Assembly (NCBI GenBank): GCA_016931855.1
Contig: JAFGDZ010000068.1
Coordinates: 1-64,000, forward strand
Length of the DNA: 64,000 nt
Source of the DNA: Bacteroidales bacterium
GTDB taxonomy: Bacteria > Bacteroidota > Bacteroidia > Bacteroidales > Tenuifilaceae
Reading direction: 5' to 3'
Shown: one piece after another, positions 18,057 through 28,700 of the stretch
Numbering within the stretch: position 1 is the stretch's first letter
How the letters are laid out: the number at the start of each line of letters is the position of its first letter
Notes under the pieces: generated by a model
Seen by the model: the letters and a program-made list of their open reading frames with translations, nothing else
Told to the model about the DNA's origin: nothing
Databases searched by the model: none
Program-made: the position numbers and the translations under genes

Positions 18057-21000
18057 ATGAATATGAGAAAGTACGCTATCCTAATTGCCCTTATTGCGGC
18101 ACACACCAGCCTTATACTGGCACAAACCCCTACAGTTGATGAGGACAACTACACCGTAGCATGGTACCAAGGCTTTGAAACCGCCAGTAGGCCTACAGGC
18201 TGGACAGAGACCATACTAAAAAAGACATCGGGAAACAACGATGTTTTTTGGGGTTACGCAAACGGTGGAGGGTATATTAATTCTCCCGACAACAGAACCC
18301 CCAAAACGGCCAAGGATGGCGGCTACAACGCGCTCTTTTATGTAAACGACCTACAGGCATCAACCCGGCTAGAGAGCCCATGGTGGAGCCTAACTTCACC
18401 CATTAATGTAGAAAAACCTGCCCTAACCTTTTGGCTGGCACAACCCAGCAGACAAGGGGTAGATAAGCTTACAGTAGTATATAGAATAGATCCAAACTCA
18501 TCGGTATGGATACCACTAGAAACATTCACAACCTCTATAGAGGAGTGGACAAAAAAGATTATTATACTTCCAGAGGAGGTAAAGGGAAAAAGCATTCAAA
18601 TAGGCTTTGAGGCAACAGCCAACCTAGGCTTAGGCGTAAGCATTGATAGAATAATGATAATAGATGTAAAATCAACCCCACGTAAAATACGATCGTTATC
18701 GTTAATTCACAACAACACTGCCGTAGCAACCGGAACAACGGTTAACCCGGCAGCCATGATTGAAACAACAGTAGAGGGCGCAACAAACACGCTAACGCTT
18801 AGCAACCTAACGCTTAGCTACACGGGGACATCGGCAGCCAATCTAAACAATATTAAGCTATTCCTAACCAAAACAAACACCTTTACTACAGAAACGCCCC
18901 TGAATGATTACACTTACAGCACATCGGGCAACACTATAACGTTAACATCAAATAGCATTAGCACTGCAGGAATTCTTAACACAGGACTTAACTACATATG
19001 GCTATGTGCCGATATAGCAAGCACAGCCAACCACGGCAACCTTATCTCCTTCGAAATTCCCGCCAACGGATTAACAACAAAACTAGTTGATAAAACAGGA
19101 ACCGTAGTTGAGACGGAGCAACACCCAGCAGAGATACAATCGCCTCCAGGCGGATCAACAATAGAAGAATCTCTGTTTATAGACGATTTTGAAACTGGTA
19201 CAGCAAAATGGACTCTTGGTACAGGCATGCAAATAGGTTCCCCAACTGGCTTAGGCGATGGTGACCCAACTACAGCCTACGCGGGTGCAGGTGTTCTGGC
19301 ATCTAACCTATCGGGCAACTACCCAGCAAGCATTACCGAGGGCTCAAACTACTTTGTTACATCACAAACAATAAATGCTAAATTCTACAAGAACCTATCA
19401 ATTAAGTATAGACGTTGGCTAAACCTTGAAACTGCCGATAAGGCTAACATCCTAATCTCCACCGACGGAGGGGCAACATGGACTAAGCTTTACGAAAACA
19501 TTGCGGGTATGTACGACACCTACTGGATAAACCAGAGTCTTGACATATCTAACCAAGCCACAAGAAAAGCCCAAGTAAGCATCAAAATTGGCTTAGGCTA
19601 TACCGATGGAACAGGGGAAAGAGGAGGATGGAACATTGACAACTTTGCGGTAACAGGAGACTTTATTGCCCAAGACATTGGCATTGAGTCGTACAATGGC
19701 CCCCAATCGGGATGCGGAATGAGCGCCACCACTCAGTTTAGCCTAACGCTTAGAAACTACGGCGGAGAACCAATTACTGGCCCTGTTGATATTGGCTATA
19801 CGCTTGATGGCACAAACTGGATTTACGACACCTTTACTGGAACCATTCCTGTTGATGGTAGCGTTCCTTTCACGTTTACAACCACAGCCGATTTATCGCA
19901 GCCCGGACTAAAGAGTATCAACTTTAAAACAGCACTGGCAACAGACGAGGATCTATCTAACAATCAACTATCTGTAGCAATATACTCTTACCCAAACCTT
20001 AGCGCACCACTTAACGAGTCGTTCGAAACGCTTATAAACCACTGGTACCCCTACGGAACAAACAGCAGCTGGCAATGGGGAACCCCAGCCAGCAGCAACA
20101 TTAACGGTGCAAGCAACGGCATATCTACCTGGATGACTGGCACTAGCACCAACTACAAGTCCAATGAGCAATCGTACCTAGAGAGCCCTTGCGTAGCCCT
20201 AAACGGCGGCGAAACCAACTGGGTACTATCATTCCTATACAAATCCATTGTTCAAGAAGGGATTGACGGCTTTAACCTAGAGTACTCCATAGATGGAGGC
20301 ATAACATGGCAGCTGCTACCTGCACACGCACTGTATGCCACCAACTGGCTACCAACAGCAACCGTTGAGGCATTAGCGGAAGCTGGATGGAGCCACAACA
20401 CCCCTAACTATACCATCGCAAAAACCCTAATCCCAGCTGACGCTGTTGCCGCAGGAGCCATAAAGCTTAGATTTGCGTTCAAGTCTAACCAGGACACCAA
20501 CGCAGAAGGCGTGGCCATTGATTTGGTGAGAATATACCCACTAACGCACGATATTGGCATATCGGAGTTACAATCACCAAACACCTCATGCGAAATAGGC
20601 ATGTCTCCACTAACCTTTAAGCTAAAGAACTACAGCAAAATAAAGACCTATCCTGCCGGCGATATCACAATTAGCTTCGCCGTAAATAGCGAGCAGCCTA
20701 AAACGGAGACGTTTACACTAGACGCCCCCCTCGCGCCAGAACAGGATAAAGTTCTCACAACTGTTTCTAGCATAGACTTTAACAAGGAAACACTTTATGA
20801 CATTGGCATCAACACACTACTTACGGGCGACGACAATACGGCTAACGACACATTAAATAGCAGCATAACCATTCTTGGTATGCCAAACTACCAAGTTGTT
20901 GACGCAGATCTTAACACAATAGGGATAGAAACACTCAACCCCACTACACCATACACTTTAGATGCAGGCTCTGGCTTTGAATCCTATACTTGGAAAAGAG

Positions 21001-24000
21001 ACAATTTAGGTTCATGGGAAACAATTGCAGCAACCCAAACAACAAGCATAATAGAGTATGGTTACTACCAAATAACTGTAACCAACAGCAACGGCTGTAC
21101 AAAAATGGTTGACGTTAACGTTATTCCTTCAACCCTTGATGTTAGCGTTGAAAGCGTAAGCGGATTAGCCGATGCATGCGTTCAACCAAGCCCAATTTCG
21201 CCATCTATAGTACTAAGTAACTTAGGACGCGACCTAGCCGAAGGGGAAAGCATACCGGTTGCAATACGCGCAAATGGCTACACTGTATTAACCGAAAACA
21301 TTACTGTACCAGCAGGCGGAATAGCAACTAGCACAACATACCCCTACACCTTTACTTCGGGTATCGATCTTTCCAAGAAAGGAGCATATACCATTGCAAT
21401 TGGAACAAGGTATCCTAGTGACACAGATTACAGTAACGACTTTGCTCCAGAACAAGAGGTTAACACATGGGGTGCCCCCGAAGCAGATGTTATGGTACTC
21501 AATAAGGTTGGAGCAAACCCCAAAGAACTACCTTTAAACAGAATTATTAAGAGCTTGCAACCAGACACCCTATCCTTTGATGCAGGTACTGGATACGCCA
21601 CCTATAAATGGGAGCGCAAGCTACTTGGAACCGCCAGTTGGGTTGACATATCAAGTAGTGCCATTAACGGAGGAGAAAGGCTACCCATTACCGTTAACAA
21701 TAGCGCCGACTACAGGTTAACCGTTAGCACACTACATGGCTGCGGCGAAGCCGTAACTGAATTTACCATAAACGCAAAAGACCTTGGTATATTCTCTATT
21801 GAAGGGCTAGAAGCAGACTATTGTCAAACTGAAGAGGGAATAACATTTAATGTGGTTATTCAGAACTACGGACTTGACACGTATCCCGTGGGCACAATTC
21901 TTGACCTTATTTTCAACACCCCTGTAGGCGACCAAACACTTAACATTGAAATTACAGAGCCACTATCGTCCGGACAAACCCAAACCGTAGCTTTGCCCAG
22001 CCCAATTAAACTAGCGCTTGGAATGAACGCAGTAAGGGTTGCAACCAACATGGAAGACGATTGCGATCCTACTAACGACTCGCGCGATGTGAATATCATG
22101 GTAAAAAGATCTCCAACAGTTACCATTTCGCCAGATGTAATAAAATCAGTATTTACAAGTAGTTCGGAGTTAACTATATCACCAACTTACTCGGAGGATT
22201 GTTCTATTTTTAACTGGAACACTGGCGCCACAACCCGTAACCTTATAGTTTATGGCATACCCGACGATTTATATACCGTTACTGCATCTAACCAAGAGGG
22301 ATGCTCTGCATCAGCATCGGTAAGCATTATTACTACCGACCTAAAAGTTGTAGGTATAATCGACCCTGTTTCAAAATGCTCACTAGACGACAACCTCCCC
22401 GAGGTAACCGTTGCTATTGCCAATAGCGGTTCCAAGCCATTCCCCGCAGGAACAGTTATTGACTTTAAACTTTACCTAGATGGAACGCTAGTTCTTAATG
22501 GAGAGGAAAGCTTTACGCTAACAAACCCATTAGACATAAATAGCACAACAACATTTACGTTTACAAACGTTAATGCACAAACACTGCTTAACGGATTAAA
22601 CACTGCGTCTATCAAAGCAGAGGCAATGCTAAACGGCATTGAAGATATAAACCTAAGCAACAACGCATTAACCACAACAATTATATCTACAGGATACCCT
22701 GTATTTACCATTGGCTCCGACCACGATGTACACGCATGGATCGAGGAGCTAAGTGCAACTCCAGATCCTGGCTACATCTCGTACCTATGGGAGTACTCAA
22801 CATCGGTAAGCGGAACCTACGAAACCGTTGGAACAAGCGCAACCTACATTGCATCGCAACAAACCGAGGGGAAAGGCGATGGCTTTTACAGGCTAACCGT
22901 TACTGACCCTTACGGCTGTAGCGGATCGGCATCGGTCAAACTATCATTCTTTATTGATGATATGGAAGCAACCGATATTACCAGCCCCGTTTCGGGATGC
23001 AGTAAAACAGATGCAGAGGTCATTACCGTTACGGCAAAAAACAACAGTTCGTGGATTTTACCTGCAGGTACCAGCTACCAAATTGGTGTTACCATTGGCA
23101 GTAACCCCGAAGTAATTGAAGACCATACTCTTGCCTCGCAATTAATTCCCGAAGGAACACTAACTCAAACGTTAAACACAGTTGCTAACATAGTATCGGA
23201 TAGCCACTCGTTAAAATCAACTGACATTGCCGTTAGGGTTATTCTTCCCAACGACATGAATGAGGCTAACAACTCTTACACAGAAACAGTTGAATCATAC
23301 CCAAATGTAGGCTTCGAACTAATGGGAGGTATTGGCGACCAAAACTACACAACGCCAACTTTTGAACTAGATGCTTCTGGTTTCGACGGCGGGGTTGAAT
23401 GGACGCTAAATGGTTCACTAGCGTATGCTACAGGCGACAAGAATACTCCTATCATTGAAGTTTCTGGTAGCGGCACTGCCTGTGCTAGAGTTTACAACAT
23501 TCATGGCTGTTATGCCGACGATTGCATTACCCTAACCTACGACAACCAAGACATTGCCATTTCGGAGATAACAGGACCAACGAATTCATGTGGACTAGGA
23601 ACTCAGGAAAACTTTAGCGTGAAATTTAACAACCAGGGCAATAATCCAATCCTATCTGGCACATACATACAGTTATCGGCAAAGCAAACAAAACCAAACA
23701 ATGAGATTGTTGATATAGACCTAGGGTTTATTCTTGCTACAGACATAGAGAAGCAAGGGGAGTACACTCACACTTTCCTAAAGGCTCTTGATTTATCGGC
23801 ACCAGGAACTCATAACATTGAGATTACCACAACCTTCGACGAGAATGTGACTAACAACACACTTGCTACACAAATAAGCAGCTTCGCTAGCATAAATGTG
23901 AGCTTACCCAACAGCACCAACCTTTGCCAAGGCAGCACCACCACTCTCGATGCACAAGTTCCAGATGCGCAATCGTACGTATGGTCTAAGGATGGGGAGA

Positions 24001-25475
24001 CACTAAGCGAAACACAACAGCAACTTGAGGTTAACCAAGGCGGTGTTTACGATGTTGTTGTTACATCAACCGATGGATGTACTGCTACTGGTAGCGCAAC
24101 CATAACATCAATACCTCTTCCTGTTGTAAACCTAGGCGCCGATGCGGCATACTGCACAGGACAAACGGTTACTCTCAATGCCGAAAACAGTGGCTCAACC
24201 TATGTTTGGTCTAAGGATGGGGAGACACTAAGCGAAACACAACAGCAACTTGAGGTTAACCAAGCAGGAAAATACGCTGTTATAGTTACAACTATTGATG
24301 GTTGCGTTGGTTCAGATAACGTAATTGTTACGTTTGAGGATATTATTAGCATAAACATCCAAGGAAATACAACTCTTTGCACCAACGACAATCCAATTAC
24401 CCTTGATGCAGGCAGCTACGGCACAATATACTCGTGGACAAAAGATGGTGAAACATTAACCGAAACTACTCCAACTATTACCGTTAGCACCTCGGGCACA
24501 TACGCTGTTAGCACTACAAACAACGATGGCTGTATAGCCGAAGGGTCTATCACAGTAACAACAGTAGAAGCTCCCACCGTTAACCTAGGCGACGACCGCT
24601 CCATTTGCCAAGGGCAAACCGTTACCCTTAACCCGGGCGTAGATAACGCCACCTACCTATGGAGCACTGGCGCCATTACCCAAACCATTGGGGTGAGCGC
24701 TGCTGGCGACTACAGCGTTACGGTAACCGATGCCAACGGATGTACTGGCGCCGATGAGGTAAACGTTATTGTTAAGCCTCGCCCAACCATTGCCCTTGGC
24801 GACGACATTGAAACATGCCAAGGCGAGGAGATTACCCTAACGGCTCCCGATGTTGAGAATGTGGTGCAGTACAGATGGAACGACGGAACAACTGGAAAAA
24901 TCCTTACCGTTAACCAAACGGGTACATACACAATCACAATTACCCACGAGAACGGATGTACTGGCAACGATGGTGTACTGGTTACCTTTAACCCGCTACC
25001 AGAGTTTGACCTAGGCGCAGAAAGCCTTAGGGTTAAATTCCCTTACACCCTTACGGCCAACATCGAAAACGTGGAGTACTTGTGGAACACAGAGGAAACC
25101 ACCCAGTCTATCTCCGCTCAAGGCCCCGATAAGTACTGGATAACCGTTACCGACAGCAAAGGCTGCGAATTCTCCGATACCATTACGCTTGAACTTGCCG
25201 ATAATATTGGATACATAAACGGCATTGGCGCAACGGTTAGCATCTTCCCAAATCCTGTTAGCAATGAGCTGCACTACACCATTAGCAGCGAAACGCCTGC
25301 CATTTTTAGCGTGGAGCTATTCAATGTTACAGGTCAGCAAGTTTGGAAAGAGCAAACGGCACAACAAGCTGAGGTGTCGGGAAGAATAAACGTATCTACC
25401 CTAAAGAGCGGACTTTACCTACTCAAGGTATCTACTGCAAAAAAATCGGTTGCACTACGTGTAATTGTCCAGTAG
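18057..25475 (+). CDS. Giant multidomain cargo protein with T9SS type A sorting domain
   Basis: 2,472 residues. Signal peptide (1-23, ...SLILAQ). The N-terminal third has three jelly-roll/choice-of-anchor-like segments that begin with FETxxxxxGW, DDFETGTAKW or ESFETLINHW. The middle has about eight CARDB-like units, each starting DIGI/DVSV...C and containing L.LKNYG-type strands. The C-terminal part has at least five Ig-like units ending YxVTVTxxxGC. Residues ~2395-2472 are the type A T9SS C-terminal domain (SIFPNPVSNELHY, FNVTGQQVW, LKSGLYLLKV). It is probably exported and anchored to the surface. No enzyme domain is recognised. Two Ig-like units share an exact 58-base DNA repeat. Confidence 0.9.
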   Translation: MNMRKYAILIALIAAHTSLILAQTPTVDEDNYTVAWYQGFETASRPTGWTETILKKTSGNNDVFWGYANGGGYINSPDNRTPKTAKDGGYNALFYVNDLQASTRLESPWWSLTSPINVEKPALTFWLAQPSRQGVDKLTVVYRIDPNSSVWIPLETFTTSIEEWTKKIIILPEEVKGKSIQIGFEATANLGLGVSIDRIMIIDVKSTPRKIRSLSLIHNNTAVATGTTVNPAAMIETTVEGATNTLTLSNLTLSYTGTSAANLNNIKLFLTKTNTFTTETPLNDYTYSTSGNTITLTSNSISTAGILNTGLNYIWLCADIASTANHGNLISFEIPANGLTTKLVDKTGTVVETEQHPAEIQSPPGGSTIEESLFIDDFETGTAKWTLGTGMQIGSPTGLGDGDPTTAYAGAGVLASNLSGNYPASITEGSNYFVTSQTINAKFYKNLSIKYRRWLNLETADKANILISTDGGATWTKLYENIAGMYDTYWINQSLDISNQATRKAQVSIKIGLGYTDGTGERGGWNIDNFAVTGDFIAQDIGIESYNGPQSGCGMSATTQFSLTLRNYGGEPITGPVDIGYTLDGTNWIYDTFTGTIPVDGSVPFTFTTTADLSQPGLKSINFKTALATDEDLSNNQLSVAIYSYPNLSAPLNESFETLINHWYPYGTNSSWQWGTPASSNINGASNGISTWMTGTSTNYKSNEQSYLESPCVALNGGETNWVLSFLYKSIVQEGIDGFNLEYSIDGGITWQLLPAHALYATNWLPTATVEALAEAGWSHNTPNYTIAKTLIPADAVAAGAIKLRFAFKSNQDTNAEGVAIDLVRIYPLTHDIGISELQSPNTSCEIGMSPLTFKLKNYSKIKTYPAGDITISFAVNSEQPKTETFTLDAPLAPEQDKVLTTVSSIDFNKETLYDIGINTLLTGDDNTANDTLNSSITILGMPNYQVVDADLNTIGIETLNPTTPYTLDAGSGFESYTWKRDNLGSWETIAATQTTSIIEYGYYQITVTNSNGCTKMVDVNVIPSTLDVSVESVSGLADACVQPSPISPSIVLSNLGRDLAEGESIPVAIRANGYTVLTENITVPAGGIATSTTYPYTFTSGIDLSKKGAYTIAIGTRYPSDTDYSNDFAPEQEVNTWGAPEADVMVLNKVGANPKELPLNRIIKSLQPDTLSFDAGTGYATYKWERKLLGTASWVDISSSAINGGERLPITVNNSADYRLTVSTLHGCGEAVTEFTINAKDLGIFSIEGLEADYCQTEEGITFNVVIQNYGLDTYPVGTILDLIFNTPVGDQTLNIEITEPLSSGQTQTVALPSPIKLALGMNAVRVATNMEDDCDPTNDSRDVNIMVKRSPTVTISPDVIKSVFTSSSELTISPTYSEDCSIFNWNTGATTRNLIVYGIPDDLYTVTASNQEGCSASASVSIITTDLKVVGIIDPVSKCSLDDNLPEVTVAIANSGSKPFPAGTVIDFKLYLDGTLVLNGEESFTLTNPLDINSTTTFTFTNVNAQTLLNGLNTASIKAEAMLNGIEDINLSNNALTTTIISTGYPVFTIGSDHDVHAWIEELSATPDPGYISYLWEYSTSVSGTYETVGTSATYIASQQTEGKGDGFYRLTVTDPYGCSGSASVKLSFFIDDMEATDITSPVSGCSKTDAEVITVTAKNNSSWILPAGTSYQIGVTIGSNPEVIEDHTLASQLIPEGTLTQTLNTVANIVSDSHSLKSTDIAVRVILPNDMNEANNSYTETVESYPNVGFELMGGIGDQNYTTPTFELDASGFDGGVEWTLNGSLAYATGDKNTPIIEVSGSGTACARVYNIHGCYADDCITLTYDNQDIAISEITGPTNSCGLGTQENFSVKFNNQGNNPILSGTYIQLSAKQTKPNNEIVDIDLGFILATDIEKQGEYTHTFLKALDLSAPGTHNIEITTTFDENVTNNTLATQISSFASINVSLPNSTNLCQGSTTTLDAQVPDAQSYVWSKDGETLSETQQQLEVNQGGVYDVVVTSTDGCTATGSATITSIPLPVVNLGADAAYCTGQTVTLNAENSGSTYVWSKDGETLSETQQQLEVNQAGKYAVIVTTIDGCVGSDNVIVTFEDIISINIQGNTTLCTNDNPITLDAGSYGTIYSWTKDGETLTETTPTITVSTSGTYAVSTTNNDGCIAEGSITVTTVEAPTVNLGDDRSICQGQTVTLNPGVDNATYLWSTGAITQTIGVSAAGDYSVTVTDANGCTGADEVNVIVKPRPTIALGDDIETCQGEEITLTAPDVENVVQYRWNDGTTGKILTVNQTGTYTITITHENGCTGNDGVLVTFNPLPEFDLGAESLRVKFPYTLTANIENVEYLWNTEETTQSISAQGPDKYWITVTDSKGCEFSDTITLELADNIGYINGIGATVSIFPNPVSNELHYTISSETPAIFSVELFNVTGQQVWKEQTAQQAEVSGRINVSTLKSGLYLLKVSTAKKSVALRVIVQ
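23982..24039 (+). repeat. Exact 58-base direct repeat, copy 1
   Basis: Identical to 24207-24264 by base-by-base reading. It encodes WSKDGETLSETQQQLEVNQ in one Ig-like unit. The copy-to-copy offset is 225 bases, exactly 75 codons, so the frame is kept. Confidence 0.9.
24207..24264 (+). repeat. Exact 58-base direct repeat, copy 2
   Basis: Second copy of the 23982-24039 sequence, in the next Ig-like unit. Flanking bases differ, so identity stops sharply at both ends, as expected from a recent partial duplication or gene conversion. Confidence 0.9.
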
Positions 25476-25498
25476 GCACCGCGCTTACTCACAATCCT

Positions 25499-25533
25499 AA
25501 AAAAGGGGCCACGGCATGTGGCTCCTTTTTTAT
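25499..25533 (+). terminator. Rho-independent terminator after the type A giant gene
   Basis: GGGGCCAC / GTGGCTCC stem (one G-T pair) with a 5-base loop, preceded by a run of A and followed by TTTTTTATTT, 24 bases after the stop codon. Confidence 0.85.
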
Positions 25534-25718
25534 TTGAAATAGCGTGCAAGCAAAGGAATAAACGAAACACGCTACAACGCCCCAACATTCTTTAGCAAGC
25601 ACAAATAGCTAAGAGCCAAACACCAAACCCTGACAAACATCATTAAATTAGCAGAAGTGAATAACTACTTTAAGCCCTTGAAATAAAACCCAAAAACCCA
25701 AAACTTAATTATAGTCAT

Positions 25719-28700
25719 ATGCACAAAATTGAGACCCACCCAATTCTCGAAGTGCCCAAAAGGGAGACAGTAACCTTCCAGTTCCAAGGGAAGACTGTTG
25801 TTGGCGAGAAAGGGTTTACCATTGCAGCTGCTCTCCACCAAGCAGGCTTCCCCGTACACAGTCACAGCATTGAGAACCGCGAGCGCAGCCTTGAGTGCGG
25901 CATAGGCAAGTGCGGTGCTTGCGAAATGCTTGTTGATGGGCAAATTAAGCGCATCTGCATTACCACTGTTGATAACGTTAGTGAGGTTCGCGAAATCCCC
26001 CACGAGTACACACCTAGCGTTAAGGTTTCAAGCAACGAGCACTCTACCAAAATCTACAAAACCACAGTTGCCATTGTTGGAGCAGGGCCTGCAGGACTTG
26101 CTGCTCGCGAAGCGCTTCTTCAGCACAACGTAGAGAACATTGTTATTGATAATAACTCTACCATTGGTGGGCAATTCAACATGCAAACCCACCAGTTCTT
26201 TTTCTTTGAGAAGGAGAAGAAATTTGGAGGCATGCGTGGATTTGATATCGCCAAAACCCTTGCGGGCGATAGCCACGAAGGTATTTTCCTTGACAGCACC
26301 GTTTGGGATATCCTAGAAGGAAAGCGCATTGCCATTAAAAACGTAAAAACCGAAGAGATTTACTACGTTGAGGCCGATTACCTTGTAGTTGCCTCTGGAG
26401 CGGTGCCTTTTATGCCAACCTTTGAGAACGATGACCTTCCAGGCGTTTACACCGCAGCCGTGGTTCAAAAAATGATGAACCAAGAGTTCACCCTGCTTGG
26501 CAAAAACGTACTTACCGTTGGAGCAGGAAACATTGGTTACCTTACCAGCTACCAGCTAATGCAGGCTGGAGCCAACGTAAAAGCTATTATAGAGGCAATG
26601 CCTCGCGAAGGGGGGTTCCCCGTTCAGGCAAACCGTGTTCGCCGCTTGGGAATACCCGTTATGCTAAACAAGATTCTTATTAAGGCTATCCCCAACGAGA
26701 ATCGCGATGGCATTAAGGGCGCCATTATTGCCGACTGCGAGAACTTTAAGGCAATCCCCGGCACCGAGCAGCTTGTTGAGGGGATTGACGCTATTAATAT
26801 CTGCACAGGGCTTGTTCCCGACGACCAGCTGCTAATTAAGGGCAACGAGATTTTTGGCCGCCACTGCTACGGAGCTGGCGACGCCATTCGCATTGGCGAA
26901 GGCACAAGCGCGGTTCTACGAGGAAAACAGGCAGCATACGATATTATTCAGGAAATGGGCGTGCGTTGCAACTACGACAGCTACCTAGCCATAAGCAAGG
27001 AGTATATAGACAGCCAGCAGCACCCATTCAGAGTAAGGGAGGAGCCATACCACCCAACCGCAGAGCGTATGGCAAAAAAGCCATTCGTAAAAATTGACTG
27101 CCTTTACGGCTTTGCTTGTAACCCATGCGAATTTGCCTGTCCACACGGCGCCATAACCAAAACCAGCACCAGCACCGTTCCTCATATCGATTTTGATAAG
27201 TGCATTGGCTGTATGGATTGCGTGTACCAATGTCCCGGACTTGCAATTTTTGGCTATCACCTAGCAAAGGATTGGCTATTCCTACCCATTGAGTATGAGA
27301 TTAAAGAGGGTGCCGAGGTTTTTCTTGTTGATAACAACGGCAATAAGCTTGGCGAGGGCGTAGTAGAGAAAATCCTTCGCAAACCAAACAAAACCAACAT
27401 AGCCCGCGTTAAGAGCAACACCCTTCATGGCGAGGAGCTAACCAATGTGCGCGGCTTTATTGTTAAGGAGAACTTCCCCTCCCCCATTCAGATTAGCAAA
27501 ACATCGTACAAACAAGAGGAGAAAACCTACGTTTGCCACTGCGACGATGTTAGCATGGACGAGATACTTGAAACCATTGGCGACCGCAAGTTTATATCGG
27601 CCGACGAGATTAAACATACCACCCGCCTAGGAATGGGTGCTTGTAGAGGCAAGCGCTGTATAAAGCGTTTAAAAACTGCACTTATTCCTAAGGGAATACA
27701 AATTGTTGGCGACGCCACTCCGCGCGGCCCACTGAGCAATCAGGTAAGCATGGGCGAGCTATTCCCTAAAACTACAAACCCAACGTACGTTACAGGCATC
27801 AATGGTAAAAGGGCAACCATAGTTAAGGTTAAAAGCCTTATTGCTGGTGGTGGTATTGCTGGTAGCGCGCTATTTCGCTACATGGCCGAGGCTGGAATGC
27901 AACCCGTACTGCTTAACTTTGGACGTGGAGCATCGTGGCGTAACATTGCCGGTGGTAGAACCGCATTCTCCCTTCCCGAAATTGCCGACATAGCATCAAA
28001 GAGCCACGATATATTCAAGGAGCTTAACACGCTAAGCAACATAGATTACCGCCCAATAAACTACGTTAACTTTGCCCACGACGAGGCCACTTATAAAGCA
28101 CTTGAGGCTTCTAGGGCGTGGAGCAACGCCTACATGGTTGAACCTAAGGATTTCCAAAAGGAGATATCGCCGTTCTTTAACAAAAGCCTTAGCACCTATC
28201 AGGCAGCTCTTATCACTAAGGATTGCTGGCAGGCAACACCTGGTAAGACCGTAGATTTACTCCGCAAAATAGGATTAGCAAAGGGCGGAACCGTTAAGGA
28301 GGATTGCGAGCTAATTAGCGTACACAAGGAGGGTAACAAGTACGTTGCATTGGTTCGCGACCACGATAAAACCTACATTGAGTACCACGCCGATGAGTTT
28401 GTAAATGCACTTGGCCCAACTGGCGAAAAGTATGCACGCATGCTTGGACACGAACTTGGCATATACCCTGTAAAGCACCAGGCATTCATCACCCGCCGCC
28501 TACCCTGGATGGGCGTTAATGGCGATCCTCTGGGCATGCTTATAGACCGCAGAAAGTACAAGGGATTTGTTGCTGTTTACGGCCAGCAGCTAGCAGAAAC
28601 AGGCCAAATTATTGGCTGCGCATCGCCCGCAACCGACCCACAAGAGGCCGAAAAAAATCTTAAAATCAACTCCCAAGAGTTCATTGAGATTGCCTCCGAA

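Noticed and set aside
23900-25200. Repeats in the type A giant as a CRISPR-like array
   Set aside because: Repeats are protein-coding in frame, of unequal length and divergent; they follow Ig-like domain boundaries.
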